A stretch of 33,089 nt of DNA from NCBI GenBank assembly GCA_000721275.1, contig JOFO01000057.1, positions 1 through 33,089 of the forward strand, in the 5' to 3' direction. The DNA comes from Microtetraspora glauca (GTDB lineage: Bacteria; Actinomycetota; Actinomycetes; Streptomycetales; Streptomycetaceae). This document shows positions 7,482-16,221 of the stretch, piece after piece. Within the stretch, counting starts at the first letter, position 1, and each line of letters begins with the position of its first letter. A program made the position numbers and the translations under genes. The notes below the pieces were generated by a model. The model saw nothing but the letters and a program-made list of their open reading frames with translations. It ran no database searches and was not told the origin of the DNA.

Positions 7482-9332
7482 CTACAGGTCGATCGTGACG
7501 TCGTAGGACTCCAGCCAGGCGTTGAGCCAGAGCGGGACCTCGAGGTCGATCCGCGTGATCTGGGTGCTGGCCGTGCTGACGCTGCCGTCGAGCCGGCCGC
7601 GGACGCGGTCCGCGTCCAGGAGCGGCAGGACCGGCGCGTCGCCGCTCCCGACCACCTCGGCGAGCCGGTCGCGGAGCTTCTTCTCGTAACCGGAGTCCTG
7701 CGTGCTCGGGTACGGCGCCTTCACCCGCTTCACGATCGACTCGGGCAGGACGTCGCGGGTGGCCGCGCGCAGCAGGCTCTTCTCCCGGCCGTCGAACGTC
7801 TTCATGGCCCAGGGGGCGTTGAACACGTACTCCACGAGGCGGTGGTCGCAGAACGGGACGCGGACCTCGAGGCCGACGGCCATGCTCATGCGGTCCTTGC
7901 GGTCGAGGAGGGTGTTGAGGAAGCGGGTCAGGTTGAGGTAGCTGATCTCCCTCATCCGCTTCTCCAGGCCCGTCTCGCCCGGCAGGACGGGGACTTCGGC
8001 GAGGGCGTCGCCGTAGCTCGACCGCCGGTAGCCGGGGATGTCGAGCTTGCCCAGCAGCCCGCCGTCGAACAGCGGCGTGCCGTCGTAGAAGGGGCCGGGC
8101 GTCGAGGTGAGCCACGGGAACGTCTCGGCCGTGAGCACCTCGGGGTCGTGGAACCAGCTGTACCCGCCGAACAGTTCGTCCGCCGACTCGCCGGACAGGG
8201 CCACGGTGGACCGCTCCCGCACCGCCTTGAAGAGCAGGTACAGGGAGGGCCACAGGTCGCCGTACCACATGGGCGGCAGGTCGGTGGCGGCGAGGACCGC
8301 GGCCCGGACGCCGGGGTCGCTCAGGTCGTCGCTGTTGAGGAGGATCTCCTTGTGCTCGGCCGCCACGTGCTGGGCCAGGTCGCGGACGTACGGGGCGTCC
8401 GGGGTGCTCCGCAGGGGGTCCGGGACGAAGTTCTCCGCGGCGCCGACGAAGTCGACCGAGAACGACCGCACCGGTCCGCCGCCCTGGGCGGCCAGCGCCT
8501 TGGCCGCCAGCGCGGTCACCGCCGACGAGTCGAGGCCGCCGGACAGGAGGCTGCACAGCGGGACGTCGGAGATCAGCTGCCGGCTGACGGTGTCGTCGAG
8601 GAGGCCGCGGACCGTCTCGATCGTCGTCTCCAGGGAGTCCGTGTGCTCCCTGGCCTCCAGCGCCCAGTAGCGGCGCTTGACGAGGCCCTGGCGGCGGACG
8701 CGGACGGTGTGTCCCGGACGGATCTCGTACATGCCGGTGAAGATGGCGTGCTCGGGGGTCTTCACCATGTCGAGCAGCTCGCGCAGGCCGTCGGCGTTCA
8801 CCCGGCGCGGGATCGCCGGGTGGGCGAGGATCGCCTTGGGCTCGGAGCCGAACAGGACGCCGTCCGCCGTGGGGTAGTAGTACAGCGGCTTGACGCCCAT
8901 CCGGTCGCGGACGAGGAGCAGTTCCTCGTTCCGGACGTCCCAGACGCCGAAGGCGAACATGCCGTTCAGCTTGTCGACGACGCCCTCGCCCCACTCCAGG
9001 TACCCCCTGAGGACCACCTCGGTGTCGCTCTGGGTGTGGAAGCGGTGCCCGCGGGAGACCAGGTCCGCGCGCAGCTCCCGGTAGTTGTAGATCTCGCCGC
9101 TGAACGTCAGCACCGCCAGGGTGCGCCCGTCCTGTTCGGCGGTCATCGGCTGGCGTCCGCCCTCCAGGTCGATGACGGAGAGGCGCCGGTGACCGATGGC
9201 GGCGTGCTGTCCGATCCACACGCCGTCGGCGTCGGGACCGCGGCACGCCATCGTCCGGGTCATGGCGTCGACGATGGCGCGTTCCCGGGTGAGATCGCGC
9301 CCGAAATCTATCCAGCCCGCAATGCCGCACAT
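7482..9332 (-). CDS. asnB: Glutamine-hydrolysing asparagine synthase-like amidotransferase
   Basis: A 616-residue class II glutamine amidotransferase. The N-terminal glutaminase begins MCGIAGW with the catalytic Cys2; the synthetase half has the PP-loop SGGLDSSAV (about residue 250) and the VALSGESADELFGGY motif. It activates a carboxylate with ATP and transfers ammonia from glutamine. The start at 9332 is forced by the need for Cys2 and has CTAAGGAG upstream; a longer frame to 9377 would bury the cysteine. Both halves are intact. In a gene set with an amidase, P450 and exporter, it may amidate a pathway intermediate (as OxyD-type proteins do) rather than aspartate; which one cannot be read from sequence. 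Confidence 0.93.
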   Translation of the reverse strand: MCGIAGWIDFGRDLTRERAIVDAMTRTMACRGPDADGVWIGQHAAIGHRRLSVIDLEGGRQPMTAEQDGRTLAVLTFSGEIYNYRELRADLVSRGHRFHTQSDTEVVLRGYLEWGEGVVDKLNGMFAFGVWDVRNEELLLVRDRMGVKPLYYYPTADGVLFGSEPKAILAHPAIPRRVNADGLRELLDMVKTPEHAIFTGMYEIRPGHTVRVRRQGLVKRRYWALEAREHTDSLETTIETVRGLLDDTVSRQLISDVPLCSLLSGGLDSSAVTALAAKALAAQGGGPVRSFSVDFVGAAENFVPDPLRSTPDAPYVRDLAQHVAAEHKEILLNSDDLSDPGVRAAVLAATDLPPMWYGDLWPSLYLLFKAVRERSTVALSGESADELFGGYSWFHDPEVLTAETFPWLTSTPGPFYDGTPLFDGGLLGKLDIPGYRRSSYGDALAEVPVLPGETGLEKRMREISYLNLTRFLNTLLDRKDRMSMAVGLEVRVPFCDHRLVEYVFNAPWAMKTFDGREKSLLRAATRDVLPESIVKRVKAPYPSTQDSGYEKKLRDRLAEVVGSGDAPVLPLLDADRVRGRLDGSVSTASTQITRIDLEVPLWLNAWLESYDVTIDL

Positions 9333-9360
9333 AAGCGACGTTCTCCTTAGGTAGGCGACC

Positions 9361-9377
9361 GTGAGCACCTGGCTCAC
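9361..9377. promoter_or_regulatory. Inverted repeat upstream of the asnB-like gene
   Basis: Perfect 6-bp arms (GTGAGC and GCTCAC) with a 5-base spacer lie 29-45 bp upstream of the asnB-like start codon, in a 171-bp gap. The position fits an operator or promoter-overlapping site. No regulator can be assigned. Confidence 0.35.
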
Positions 9378-9503
9378 CGAGGTGGTCCGGTAAAGGGAGG
9401 TGGAGGCGCCTCCCGCCGGGCCGGCCCGCAGGCGCGGGCGCGGCCGGGCGCGAGGGAAAGCGGTGGTGCGGGTGACCGCGGCGGAGCGCCGGTCACGGTG
9501 TGG

Positions 9504-10721
9504 CTAGGAGGACTTCGGCCAGGTGAACCCGCCGGCCCGGTGGGCCCAGGCCACGAGGACCATCAGGACGGCCGCCAGGCCGCCCAGCACCATCACCGTG
9601 GACGGCGAGGACCGGTCGAGGACGGCTCCTCCGACCAGGGCGCCGAGGGAGATGGTGGCCTGGAAGGAGGCGGTGAAGAGGACGGAGGACGCCTCGGGGG
9701 AGTCGGGGGCGGCCTTGGAGAACCACGTCTGGGAGCAGACCGGGACGGCGCCGTAGGCGACGCCCCAGACGACGAGCAGCGCCACCGCGCCGGCGTCCGA
9801 GCCGCCCAGGACGGGCAGGAGCAGGGTCGACGCGGCGATCAGGGCCGCCGCCGCGGCGAAGGTGGACCGCGGGTAGCGGCCCACGGTGGCTCCGCCGAGG
9901 AAGTTGCCGGCGATGCCGGCGGCGCCGTAGATGAGCAGGTAGACCGTGATGAGGCCCGAGCTGACGTGGGTCACCTGCTCCAGGAAGGGGGTGACGTAGG
10001 TGTACGTGCCGAAGTGGGCGAGCACGACGAGGAACGTCATGACCAGGGCGAAGCGGGTGTTGACGCTGCGGAGCATGCCGCCGAGCACGTCGAGGCGCGT
10101 CGCCTGGTTCGACGGGAGCGGCGGGACGGCGACGAGGAGCAGCACGAGGACGGCCAGGGTGAAGCCGCCCATGACGAGGAACGCGGTCCGCCAGCCGGCG
10201 ATGTCACCGATGAACGTGCCCAGCGGTACGCCGAGCACGGAGCCGAGCGGTACGGCGGAGAAGATCACCGACGTCGCGCGGCCCACGGACTTCGCGGGAA
10301 CGAGCTGGCTGGCGAGCCCGGCCCCGATGGACCAGAAGCCGCCGATGGTGATGCCCACCATGACGCGGGAGACCAGGACCAGCCAATAGCTCGACGCGGC
10401 GGCGGCGAGGAAGTTGGCCAGCGCCAGCAGCAGGATGAACACGCCGAGCATGACCCGCCGGTCGATCCGGCCCGTGGCCACCGTGACGACGGGGGCGGAC
10501 ACCGCGGCGAGGAATCCCGGCATGGTCATCATGAGACCAGCCATTCCGTCCGAAATCGTGAAACTCGATCCGATCGACGTGAGGAGGCCGATCGGAAGAA
10601 TTTCGGTCGTGACGATGGAGAAGATCCCCAGCATTACCGAGATGACGGCCAGCCAGGAGATGAAAGGCGACCGGTCGGGCGCTGCGGGGGATTGGACAGA
10701 AGGGGTGGTTGCTGTGGACAT
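9504..10721 (-). CDS. MFS transporter, DHA1-type drug/proton antiporter
   Basis: A 405-residue integral membrane protein with about 12 hydrophobic segments. The first helix (ISWLAVISVMLGIFSIVTTEILPIGLL) and the early ATGRIDRRVML loop (motif A position) are typical of DHA1 antiporters such as AraJ/SotB/Bcr relatives. It should export a small molecule in exchange for protons across the cytoplasmic membrane. It lies upstream of, and on the same strand as, the asnB-like gene, so it may share its regulation and export the region A product. A 384-bp gap separates its start from the divergent 77-residue gene. Substrate unknown. Confidence 0.92.
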   Translation of the reverse strand: MSTATTPSVQSPAAPDRSPFISWLAVISVMLGIFSIVTTEILPIGLLTSIGSSFTISDGMAGLMMTMPGFLAAVSAPVVTVATGRIDRRVMLGVFILLLALANFLAAAASSYWLVLVSRVMVGITIGGFWSIGAGLASQLVPAKSVGRATSVIFSAVPLGSVLGVPLGTFIGDIAGWRTAFLVMGGFTLAVLVLLLVAVPPLPSNQATRLDVLGGMLRSVNTRFALVMTFLVVLAHFGTYTYVTPFLEQVTHVSSGLITVYLLIYGAAGIAGNFLGGATVGRYPRSTFAAAAALIAASTLLLPVLGGSDAGAVALLVVWGVAYGAVPVCSQTWFSKAAPDSPEASSVLFTASFQATISLGALVGGAVLDRSSPSTVMVLGGLAAVLMVLVAWAHRAGGFTWPKSS

Positions 10722-11104
10722 GGATCCCGTCCTGAGTTGGGCCTCACGTGGAGAGTGTGACCTCTAGTCCAGCAGGAACGGGCCCCATCTTCTGGCAGGT
10801 TCCCGACGCCAACAACCGTCCCCGGGAGGCGCCGGAAGCCTTCGCGGCGCGCCCGGGGAGGCGTACGTTCCGCTGTTCCCGCAGGTCACGGGGGTGCCTG
10901 GGGTGCCGGTCGGAAGGGGTCGCGGCGGCGTGGGGCGGGGCGGGCGCCGCGTGATCCGCGACGACTTCGCCAAGTCGCGAAACCGTCCGCCCCGGAAATC
11001 CGGCGGGCGGGGGTTCACGTCGCTTTCCTGCCGGACGGCGACGCGATTCGCTGTTGTCCTGGTGCTTCCGCGACGCACACCCTCCGTTCAAATCGAGGAG
11101 AAGA
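10722..11104. other. 383-bp intergenic region between divergent MFS and small gene
   Basis: No convincing gene is present. It must hold promoters for the MFS gene (minus) and the 77-residue gene (plus). A short inverted repeat, CGACTT-CGCC-AAGTCG, is at 10962-10977; its GACTT/AAGTC half-sites also occur in the repeat before the P450 at 3442-3459, with different spacing. Short open frames here have shadow-like Arg/Gly-rich composition. Confidence 0.6.
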
Positions 11105-11338
11105 ATGTTCGAAACCGAAGAGGCGATCCGGAAGAACGTGCAGCAGAAGGCGGCGGGTCTCGACCGCGCCGCCGTCGCCGCCTTGGAGAAGGAGGCGCGG
11201 CGCCGGTACGAGGCCAGTACGCCGGGCTATTGCTTCGAGCTGACCGCGCGACGGGAGCAGCTGGAGCGGTACGCCGGCGCGTGGCGGCGGGTCCTCGACG
11301 GGATGACGGACGCGACGGCGGGCGCGGACGAGCGGTAG
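11105..11338 (+). CDS. Small 77-residue protein of unknown function
   Basis: I do not recognise this protein. It starts at an ATG with a good ribosome site (GAGGAG, 7 bases upstream) and is highly charged and probably all-helical (MFETEEAIRKNVQQKAAGLD, then EKEARRRYEASTPGYCFELTARREQLERYAGAWRRV split over two helices), with one cysteine in the middle and no membrane segment or leader. It sits between the divergent MFS gene and the marR-type gene. The charge pattern and length suit a small structural or chaperone-like protein; a RiPP precursor looks unlikely because no core-peptide-like end or peptidase neighbour is seen. The coding call rests on the ribosome site and codon pattern. Confidence 0.6.
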   Translation: MFETEEAIRKNVQQKAAGLDRAAVAALEKEARRRYEASTPGYCFELTARREQLERYAGAWRRVLDGMTDATAGADER

Positions 11339-11417
11339 GCGCCGTTCGCGGCGCCTGACCGGCTCCCGCACCGGCCGGGAGGGGCGGGGTGATGCCGGTC
11401 CGGGGGCGGGCCCGGCA

Positions 11418-11423
11418 TAGGCT
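11418..11423 (+). promoter_or_regulatory. -10 box (TAGGCT) of a leaderless marR-type transcript
   Basis: TAGGCT ends 6 bases before the GTG start at 11430, so transcription would begin at or next to the start codon. There is no ribosome site before the gene. The same TAGGCT-N6-GTG arrangement occurs before recQ. Confidence 0.6.
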
Positions 11424-11429
11424 GGTCCG

Positions 11430-11921
11430 GTGAGCGAGAGGGATGCAGGGACGGCCGGGGGCGGGAGCGCGGGCCGTGCTGCCCGGTACAGGTTCGGGGT
11501 CGCCCTGCGGCGCATGCTCGGCGAGATGAACCGGCTGGTGCACGGCTTCGCCCAGGAGCAGAAGCTGCACCCGACCGACGTCCACGCCCTCTCGTACGTG
11601 CTGGACAGCCCCGGCGCGACCACTCCCGGGCTGCTCAGGGAGCACCTCGGTCTGACGTCCGGGGCCGTGACCGCGTGCCTCGACCGGCTGGAGAAGGCCG
11701 GGCACATCCGGCGCAGCCGGGCGGAGGACGACCGCAGGGTCGTCCACATCGACTACGTCGAGGGCGCGCGGTCCGTGGCGCGCGCGTACTTCATGCCGCT
11801 CGCCGAGGCCGCCGACCGCGCCAGCGGGCGGTTCAGCGAGGACGAACTCGCCGTCGTCCTGCGCTATCTGGACGCCCTCAACGACGAGCTCGGCGAGCTG
11901 CGCGTTCCGCCGCGCGCCTGA
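11430..11921 (+). CDS. MarR-family transcriptional regulator
   Basis: A 163-residue MarR-type repressor. The winged helix is clear: HPTDVHALSYVLDSPGATTPGLLREHLGLTSGAVTACLDRLEKAGHI followed by the wing RSRAEDDRRVVHIDYVEG, with dimerisation helices at both ends. The GTG start follows a TAGGCT -10 box by 6 bases, so the message is probably leaderless. It lies 137 bp before the MMPL transporter on the same strand, and an AT-rich inverted repeat in the gap (12007-12032) is a likely operator. The usual role is ligand-relieved repression of an efflux gene, which the arrangement supports. The inducer is unknown. Confidence 0.93.
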   Translation: MSERDAGTAGGGSAGRAARYRFGVALRRMLGEMNRLVHGFAQEQKLHPTDVHALSYVLDSPGATTPGLLREHLGLTSGAVTACLDRLEKAGHIRRSRAEDDRRVVHIDYVEGARSVARAYFMPLAEAADRASGRFSEDELAVVLRYLDALNDELGELRVPPRA

Positions 11922-12006
11922 CCCGCGCCGCCCGTCCCCGCCCGTTTCCGGCCGCGCCGCCGCATCCGTCCGGTGCCTGTGCGGCGAAGAGGAGGTGACG
12001 TGCTTC

Positions 12007-12032
12007 AATATCTCTCGATCATTGAGATTATT
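12007..12032. promoter_or_regulatory. MarR-type operator upstream of the MMPL gene
   Basis: An AT-rich island in otherwise GC-rich DNA. The near-perfect inverted repeat has arms AATATCTC and GAGATTATT (one base longer on the right) around TCGATCATT. Such ATCTC/GAGAT palindromes are typical of MarR operators. It lies 27-52 bp before the MMPL ATG; possible -35 (TTCAAT, 12004) and -10 (TATTAA, 12029) elements flank it. Confidence 0.65.
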
Positions 12033-12058
12033 AATCGTCGAAAGAAGTGAGGGCCTCC

Positions 12059-14131
12059 ATGTCCGCACCCGCACGGTGGGCGAGCAGACTCCTGCCGCTT
12101 CTGGTCCTGGTCGTCTGGCTGGCCGTCGGAGGAGGGCTCGGCCCGTACGCCGGCAAGCTCGGCGAGGTGTCGACCAACGACCAGGCCGCGTTCCTGCCCC
12201 GCAGCGCGGAGTCCACCCAGGTGCTGAAGGCGCAGGAGGCGTTCCGGCAGGAGGAGAGCCTGCCCGCCCTGGTCGTCTGGACCGCCGAGGGCGGCGGCGC
12301 CCTCGACCGTTCGGCCCAGCCGGCGGCGACGCAGGCACTGGCGTCCCTCCGGGGCGTCGACGGCGTCGTCGGCGCCCCGTCCCCGGCGATCCCGTCCGCG
12401 GACGGCGAAGCCCTGCGCGGCATCGTCCAGCTCCGCCCGGACCTCGGTGACGACCTGCCCGCCGTGCTGGAGAAGGTGGACGCGGCGGCCGCCGCCGTAC
12501 CCGGCACCGAGACCTGGCTCGGCGGTCCGGCCGCCACCCAGGCGGACCTCGGCGACGCGTTCGCGGGCATCGACGGACTGCTGCTCGTCGTCGCCCTGGT
12601 GACCGTTCTGGTCATCCTGCTCCTGGTGTACCGCAGCGTGCTGCTGCCGCTGATGATCATCGTGGGCGCGGTGTTCGCCCTCGGCCTGGCCTGCGCCGTC
12701 GTGTACGTCCTCGCCGACCACGACGTCGTCCGCGTCGACGGCCAGGTCCAGGGCATCCTGTCCATCCTCGTCATCGGCGCCGCCACGGACTACGCCCTGC
12801 TGCTCGCCGCCCGCTACCGCGAGGAGCTGGGCGCCCGGGACGGCGACCGCATCCCCGCCATGCGGGCCGCGCTCCGGCAGTCCTTCGGTCCGATCGTCGC
12901 CAGCGCCGCCACGGTCGGCCTCGGTCTGCTCGCCCTGCTGCTCAGCGACCTCACCAACAACCGCGCCCTCGGCCCCGTCGGGGCGATCGGCATCGCCTGC
13001 GCCGTCCTCAGCGCCGTGACGTTCCTCCCCGCCGTCCTGGTCCTGCTCGGCCGGGCCGCGTACTGGCCGGCCCGCCCCAAGGCGGCGACCGGGGACGACG
13101 CGCATCCCGTCTGGCGCAAGGTCGCCGGGCTCGTCGACCGCGCGCCGCGCAAGGTCTGGGCCGGCTCCCTCGTGGCCCTGCTCGCCTGCGCGGCCTTCTC
13201 CTTCTCGCTCGACTCGAAGGGCGTGCCGCTCGACGAGATCTTCGTCAAGGACGCGCCCTCCGTCGCCGCCCAGGCGCGGCTCGGCGAGCACTTCCCGGGC
13301 GGCGCCGGCAACCCCGCCGTCGTCATCGCGAACGCCGGGGCGGCGGAGCGGGTGCGCACCGCCGCCGAGGGCGTCGACGGGGCCGACTCCGCGGCCGTCG
13401 TCACCGTCCCCGGCACCACCCGGCCGCTCGTCGCCGACGGGCGCGTCCGCATCGACGTCACGCTCGCCGACGCGGCGGACTCCGACGCCGCCAAGGACAC
13501 CGTCGCCCGGCTCCGCGGCACCCTGCACGCCGTGCCCGGGGCGGACGCCCTGGTCGGCGGCTACACCGCCCAGCAGTACGACACCCGGCTCACCGCCGAG
13601 CGCGACCGGACGCTCATCATCCCGGTCGTGCTCGCCATCATCCTGGTGATCCTGGTCGGCCTGCTCCGCTCGCTGCTGCTGCCGCTGCTCCTGGTGGCCA
13701 CGGTCGCGCTCAACTTCGTGGCCACGCTGGGCGTCTCCGCCCTGGTCTTCGAGCACGTCCTCGGGTTCACCGGCACCGACTCGGCGGTGCCGCTGTACGG
13801 CTTCGTCTTCCTGGTCGCCCTCGGCGTCGACTACAACATCTTCCTGATGTCGCGCGTCCGCGAGGAGACGCAGGAGCACGGCACGCGCGAGGGCGTCCGC
13901 AGGGGGCTGATCGCCACCGGCGGCGTCATCACGTCGGCCGGCGTCGTCCTGGCGGCCACGTTCGCCGCGCTCGGCGTCATCCCGCTGGCGTTCCTGGTGC
14001 AGATCGCGTTCATCGTCGCGTTCGGCGTCCTGCTCGACACGCTCGTGGTGCGGTCCCTGCTGGTTCCGGCGCTCGTCCGGGACATCGGCGCCTTCGTGTG
14101 GTGGCCGGGGGCCCTGCGCCACCGGCCCTGA
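12059..14131 (+). CDS. MMPL/RND-family membrane transporter
   Basis: A 690-residue MMPL transporter. It has a first membrane helix at residues 10-30, an extracytoplasmic loop, five helices (about 175-330, with the GAATDYALLLAARYREE segment), a helix near residue 365, a second loop, and five helices at the end (about 520-680, with GVDYNIFLMSRVREE and FGVLLDTLVVRSLLVPAL). The paired GxxxDY segments are proton-relay sites of the family. These pumps export lipids or hydrophobic metabolites. The ATG at 12059 is preferred to the GTG at 12047 because the GTGAGGG there serves as its ribosome site. The preceding MarR gene and operator suggest substrate-induced expression. It may export the region A product or a toxic lipid. 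Confidence 0.93.
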   Translation: MSAPARWASRLLPLLVLVVWLAVGGGLGPYAGKLGEVSTNDQAAFLPRSAESTQVLKAQEAFRQEESLPALVVWTAEGGGALDRSAQPAATQALASLRGVDGVVGAPSPAIPSADGEALRGIVQLRPDLGDDLPAVLEKVDAAAAAVPGTETWLGGPAATQADLGDAFAGIDGLLLVVALVTVLVILLLVYRSVLLPLMIIVGAVFALGLACAVVYVLADHDVVRVDGQVQGILSILVIGAATDYALLLAARYREELGARDGDRIPAMRAALRQSFGPIVASAATVGLGLLALLLSDLTNNRALGPVGAIGIACAVLSAVTFLPAVLVLLGRAAYWPARPKAATGDDAHPVWRKVAGLVDRAPRKVWAGSLVALLACAAFSFSLDSKGVPLDEIFVKDAPSVAAQARLGEHFPGGAGNPAVVIANAGAAERVRTAAEGVDGADSAAVVTVPGTTRPLVADGRVRIDVTLADAADSDAAKDTVARLRGTLHAVPGADALVGGYTAQQYDTRLTAERDRTLIIPVVLAIILVILVGLLRSLLLPLLLVATVALNFVATLGVSALVFEHVLGFTGTDSAVPLYGFVFLVALGVDYNIFLMSRVREETQEHGTREGVRRGLIATGGVITSAGVVLAATFAALGVIPLAFLVQIAFIVAFGVLLDTLVVRSLLVPALVRDIGAFVWWPGALRHRP

Positions 14132-14161
14132 CCCGCGAGCGCGGGCCCGTACCCCGCCGCG

Positions 14162-16063
14162 TCAGGAGGCGGCGGGGGCGGGCCGCGCCGGGGGAGGGGA
14201 GGACGGCGTCGGCTGGTAGAAGATGTCGATGTCGACCTCCTCGCCGCCGACGATCAGGGTGTCCCACGCCCCGCTCTCCCACAGCGTGCGCAGCGTCGCC
14301 GGTTCGAGCCCGCTCAGATGGGCGCGGAGGGTGGCGTCGTCGGGCATGCCGGGGAGGCGGGGCGCCAGACGGTCGCGGATCGAGCCGAGGCGTTCCATGA
14401 GGGCGTCGACGTCCGCCTTCCGGTCGAGGACCTGGCCCTCCCACTCCTCGATGCTCCGGGCGATCTTCTCCTTGATCGGCCGGCTCACGCCGTTCTCGTC
14501 CGTGGTGATCATCGCGTTCCAGGCGCGGCTCTTGTGCCGGTACTGGAGCATCGACATCGCCGCCTCGTGGCGCGCGAAGTCCGCGTCGCGGAACGGGCGG
14601 CCCGTCCACGCCCCGTTGAGCGAGCGGGCCAGCGAGATCGCCGAGCCCAGCCCGCTGTTGAGGCCGCGGCCCGGCCAGAAGTGGATGGCGTTGGCGGCGT
14701 CGCCGAGGAGGAAGCCGTACGTCCCCGGGGAGGCGGCCGTGGCCGGCCGCAGCCGGGTGGTGAACCTGGGCCGCTGCACCATGTCCAGCCGGAAGGCGGT
14801 GACGGCGCTCAGGTCCCCCTCGGCGACGCCGAACAGCGCCAGCCCCTCCCGCACCCGCCGCCACAGCGCCGAACCCCGGACCATGGCGGGCAGGAAGAGC
14901 GTGCTGTGCGTCGAGCACTGGAAGTCGCCGTGGTCGTCGCGCCCCATCACGCACGGCCGGGAGGCGATGCACTCCTCGAAGACGTGCCGCACCGGATCGA
15001 TGCCGACGACCTCCGCCGCCTCGGCGTCGGTGAGCCGCATGTTCAGGAAGCCCTCGCCGCGCAGCGCGTTGAGCAGGAAACGGTTCTGAGCGACCGTCAG
15101 CAGCACCGTCATGGGATCCGAGAGCCGCGATTTCACCCGCAGACCGAGGACGACGTCCTGGACGTGCTCGCCGTGCAGCGAGTAGATGGACGTGTCGGCG
15201 TTCCCGAACCTGTCGGCGTAGTACTCGCGGGTCCGGGACCGGCCGCCCTCGCAGATCGCGAGCACGTGGGGGCGCGCGCCGGAACTCTCGTGCTCGGCCG
15301 GGTCGAAGGCGGCGGGGACGAGGCGGATGCGGTCCGGCTTCTCGCCGGCCAGGGCGAGGAGCGTGTCCTCGATGTAGGCGATCCGGAGGTTCCGGGGGCT
15401 GTGGCCCCGGATGGAGTCGGGGCCGAGCGGCCACATCTCGGTGTACGCGTCACCCCGGAAGAGCCGCTCCTGCACCGCCTCGGGGAGGTTGAGGTACTGG
15501 CGGCTCTGCACCGTGACGACCTGCTGCCGGCGGACGTTGCCCTGGCTCTCGTCCTTCCACACGACCCGCGGCCCGTCCTGCGTCCAGCGCCCGTCGTACA
15601 CGGTGATCGAGACCCGGTGGCCCATGAGGTGTTCGAGGAGCAGGGCGAAGCTCAGGCCGACGGGCCCGCCGCCCGACACCGTGACCTCCAGGACCGGTCC
15701 CGCCGCCAGCGTGGCCTGGGAGGCGGGGCCGAGCGGGCGCAGCACGGAGAGGTCGAGGATCGTCTCCATCGCGTCGGCCGCCTCGAACCGGAACACCTCG
15801 GTGCCGATCTCGACGAGGTCCCCGGGCTGCAGTTCGTGCGAGGTGACGCGCGTTCCGTTGATACGCGTCCCATTGCTGCTGCCGCTGTCGTACAGCACGA
15901 ATCCGTGGCCCTCGCGGCGCACTTCGGCGTGAAAGCGGGAGACGTTCTCACCGGAAAGCACGATGCTGTTGTCGCCGTTGCGGCCGAGCGTCAGCGGTGC
16001 GGTGCCGATCGGGAACTGCTGTCCCGCCAGGGAGCCTTGATGGCCGACAAGCCGAGGAGGCAT
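14162..16063 (-). CDS. FHA domain fused to FAD-dependent (MICAL-like) monooxygenase
   Basis: A 633-residue two-domain protein. Residues ~1-95 form an FHA domain with the conserved phosphothreonine-site residues Arg28 (LGRNG), Ser42 and His45 (SRFHAE) and Asn64 (SSNG). From ~125 a flavoprotein monooxygenase follows: dinucleotide loop SGGGPVGLSFALLL (130-143) and the flavin GD motif FLLGDAANAIHFWPGRGLNSGLGSA near residue 460. The rest is helical with a Pro/Ala tail. FHA domains bind phosphothreonine, so the oxygenase may be placed or controlled by a Ser/Thr kinase. The start at 16063 is chosen because the FHA fold begins there; an upstream frame to 16234 is Arg-rich. It is convergent with the MMPL gene. 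Substrate unknown. Confidence 0.85.
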   Translation of the reverse strand: MPPRLVGHQGSLAGQQFPIGTAPLTLGRNGDNSIVLSGENVSRFHAEVRREGHGFVLYDSGSSNGTRINGTRVTSHELQPGDLVEIGTEVFRFEAADAMETILDLSVLRPLGPASQATLAAGPVLEVTVSGGGPVGLSFALLLEHLMGHRVSITVYDGRWTQDGPRVVWKDESQGNVRRQQVVTVQSRQYLNLPEAVQERLFRGDAYTEMWPLGPDSIRGHSPRNLRIAYIEDTLLALAGEKPDRIRLVPAAFDPAEHESSGARPHVLAICEGGRSRTREYYADRFGNADTSIYSLHGEHVQDVVLGLRVKSRLSDPMTVLLTVAQNRFLLNALRGEGFLNMRLTDAEAAEVVGIDPVRHVFEECIASRPCVMGRDDHGDFQCSTHSTLFLPAMVRGSALWRRVREGLALFGVAEGDLSAVTAFRLDMVQRPRFTTRLRPATAASPGTYGFLLGDAANAIHFWPGRGLNSGLGSAISLARSLNGAWTGRPFRDADFARHEAAMSMLQYRHKSRAWNAMITTDENGVSRPIKEKIARSIEEWEGQVLDRKADVDALMERLGSIRDRLAPRLPGMPDDATLRAHLSGLEPATLRTLWESGAWDTLIVGGEEVDIDIFYQPTPSSPPPARPAPAAS

Positions 16064-16204
16064 GAATTCACCCAATTCCGGAGGAGGAAGAGACGGAAAG
16101 CCGCGGATCCGATGACGATGGGCGAGGACGCGGGGCAATCTTAGGGCGGCTCCGACCTCGCTGAGAAGCCGTGGGAACCGACTGCCCACCACGCGGTTTC
16201 CGTT

Positions 16205-16221
16205 CCGTGACATCGTCACGG
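16205..16221. promoter_or_regulatory. Palindrome (CCGTGAC-N3-GTCACGG) in the divergent gap
   Basis: Perfect 7-bp arms around ATC lie in the 296-bp region between the FHA-monooxygenase (minus) and the NlpC/P60-like gene (plus). The gap otherwise holds no gene I can support. The shape fits a dimeric regulator site; the regulator is unknown. Confidence 0.45.

Noticed and set aside
9333..9377. Upstream start for the asnB-like protein
   Set aside because: It would add 15 residues before the catalytic Cys2, which must be N-terminal; the ribosome site also favours 9332.
7482..11338. Lasso-peptide cluster (asnB-like cyclase plus small ORF as precursor)
   Set aside because: The asnB-like protein keeps an intact Cys2 glutaminase; no transglutaminase-like protease or RRE protein is present and the 77-residue protein has no leader-core pattern.
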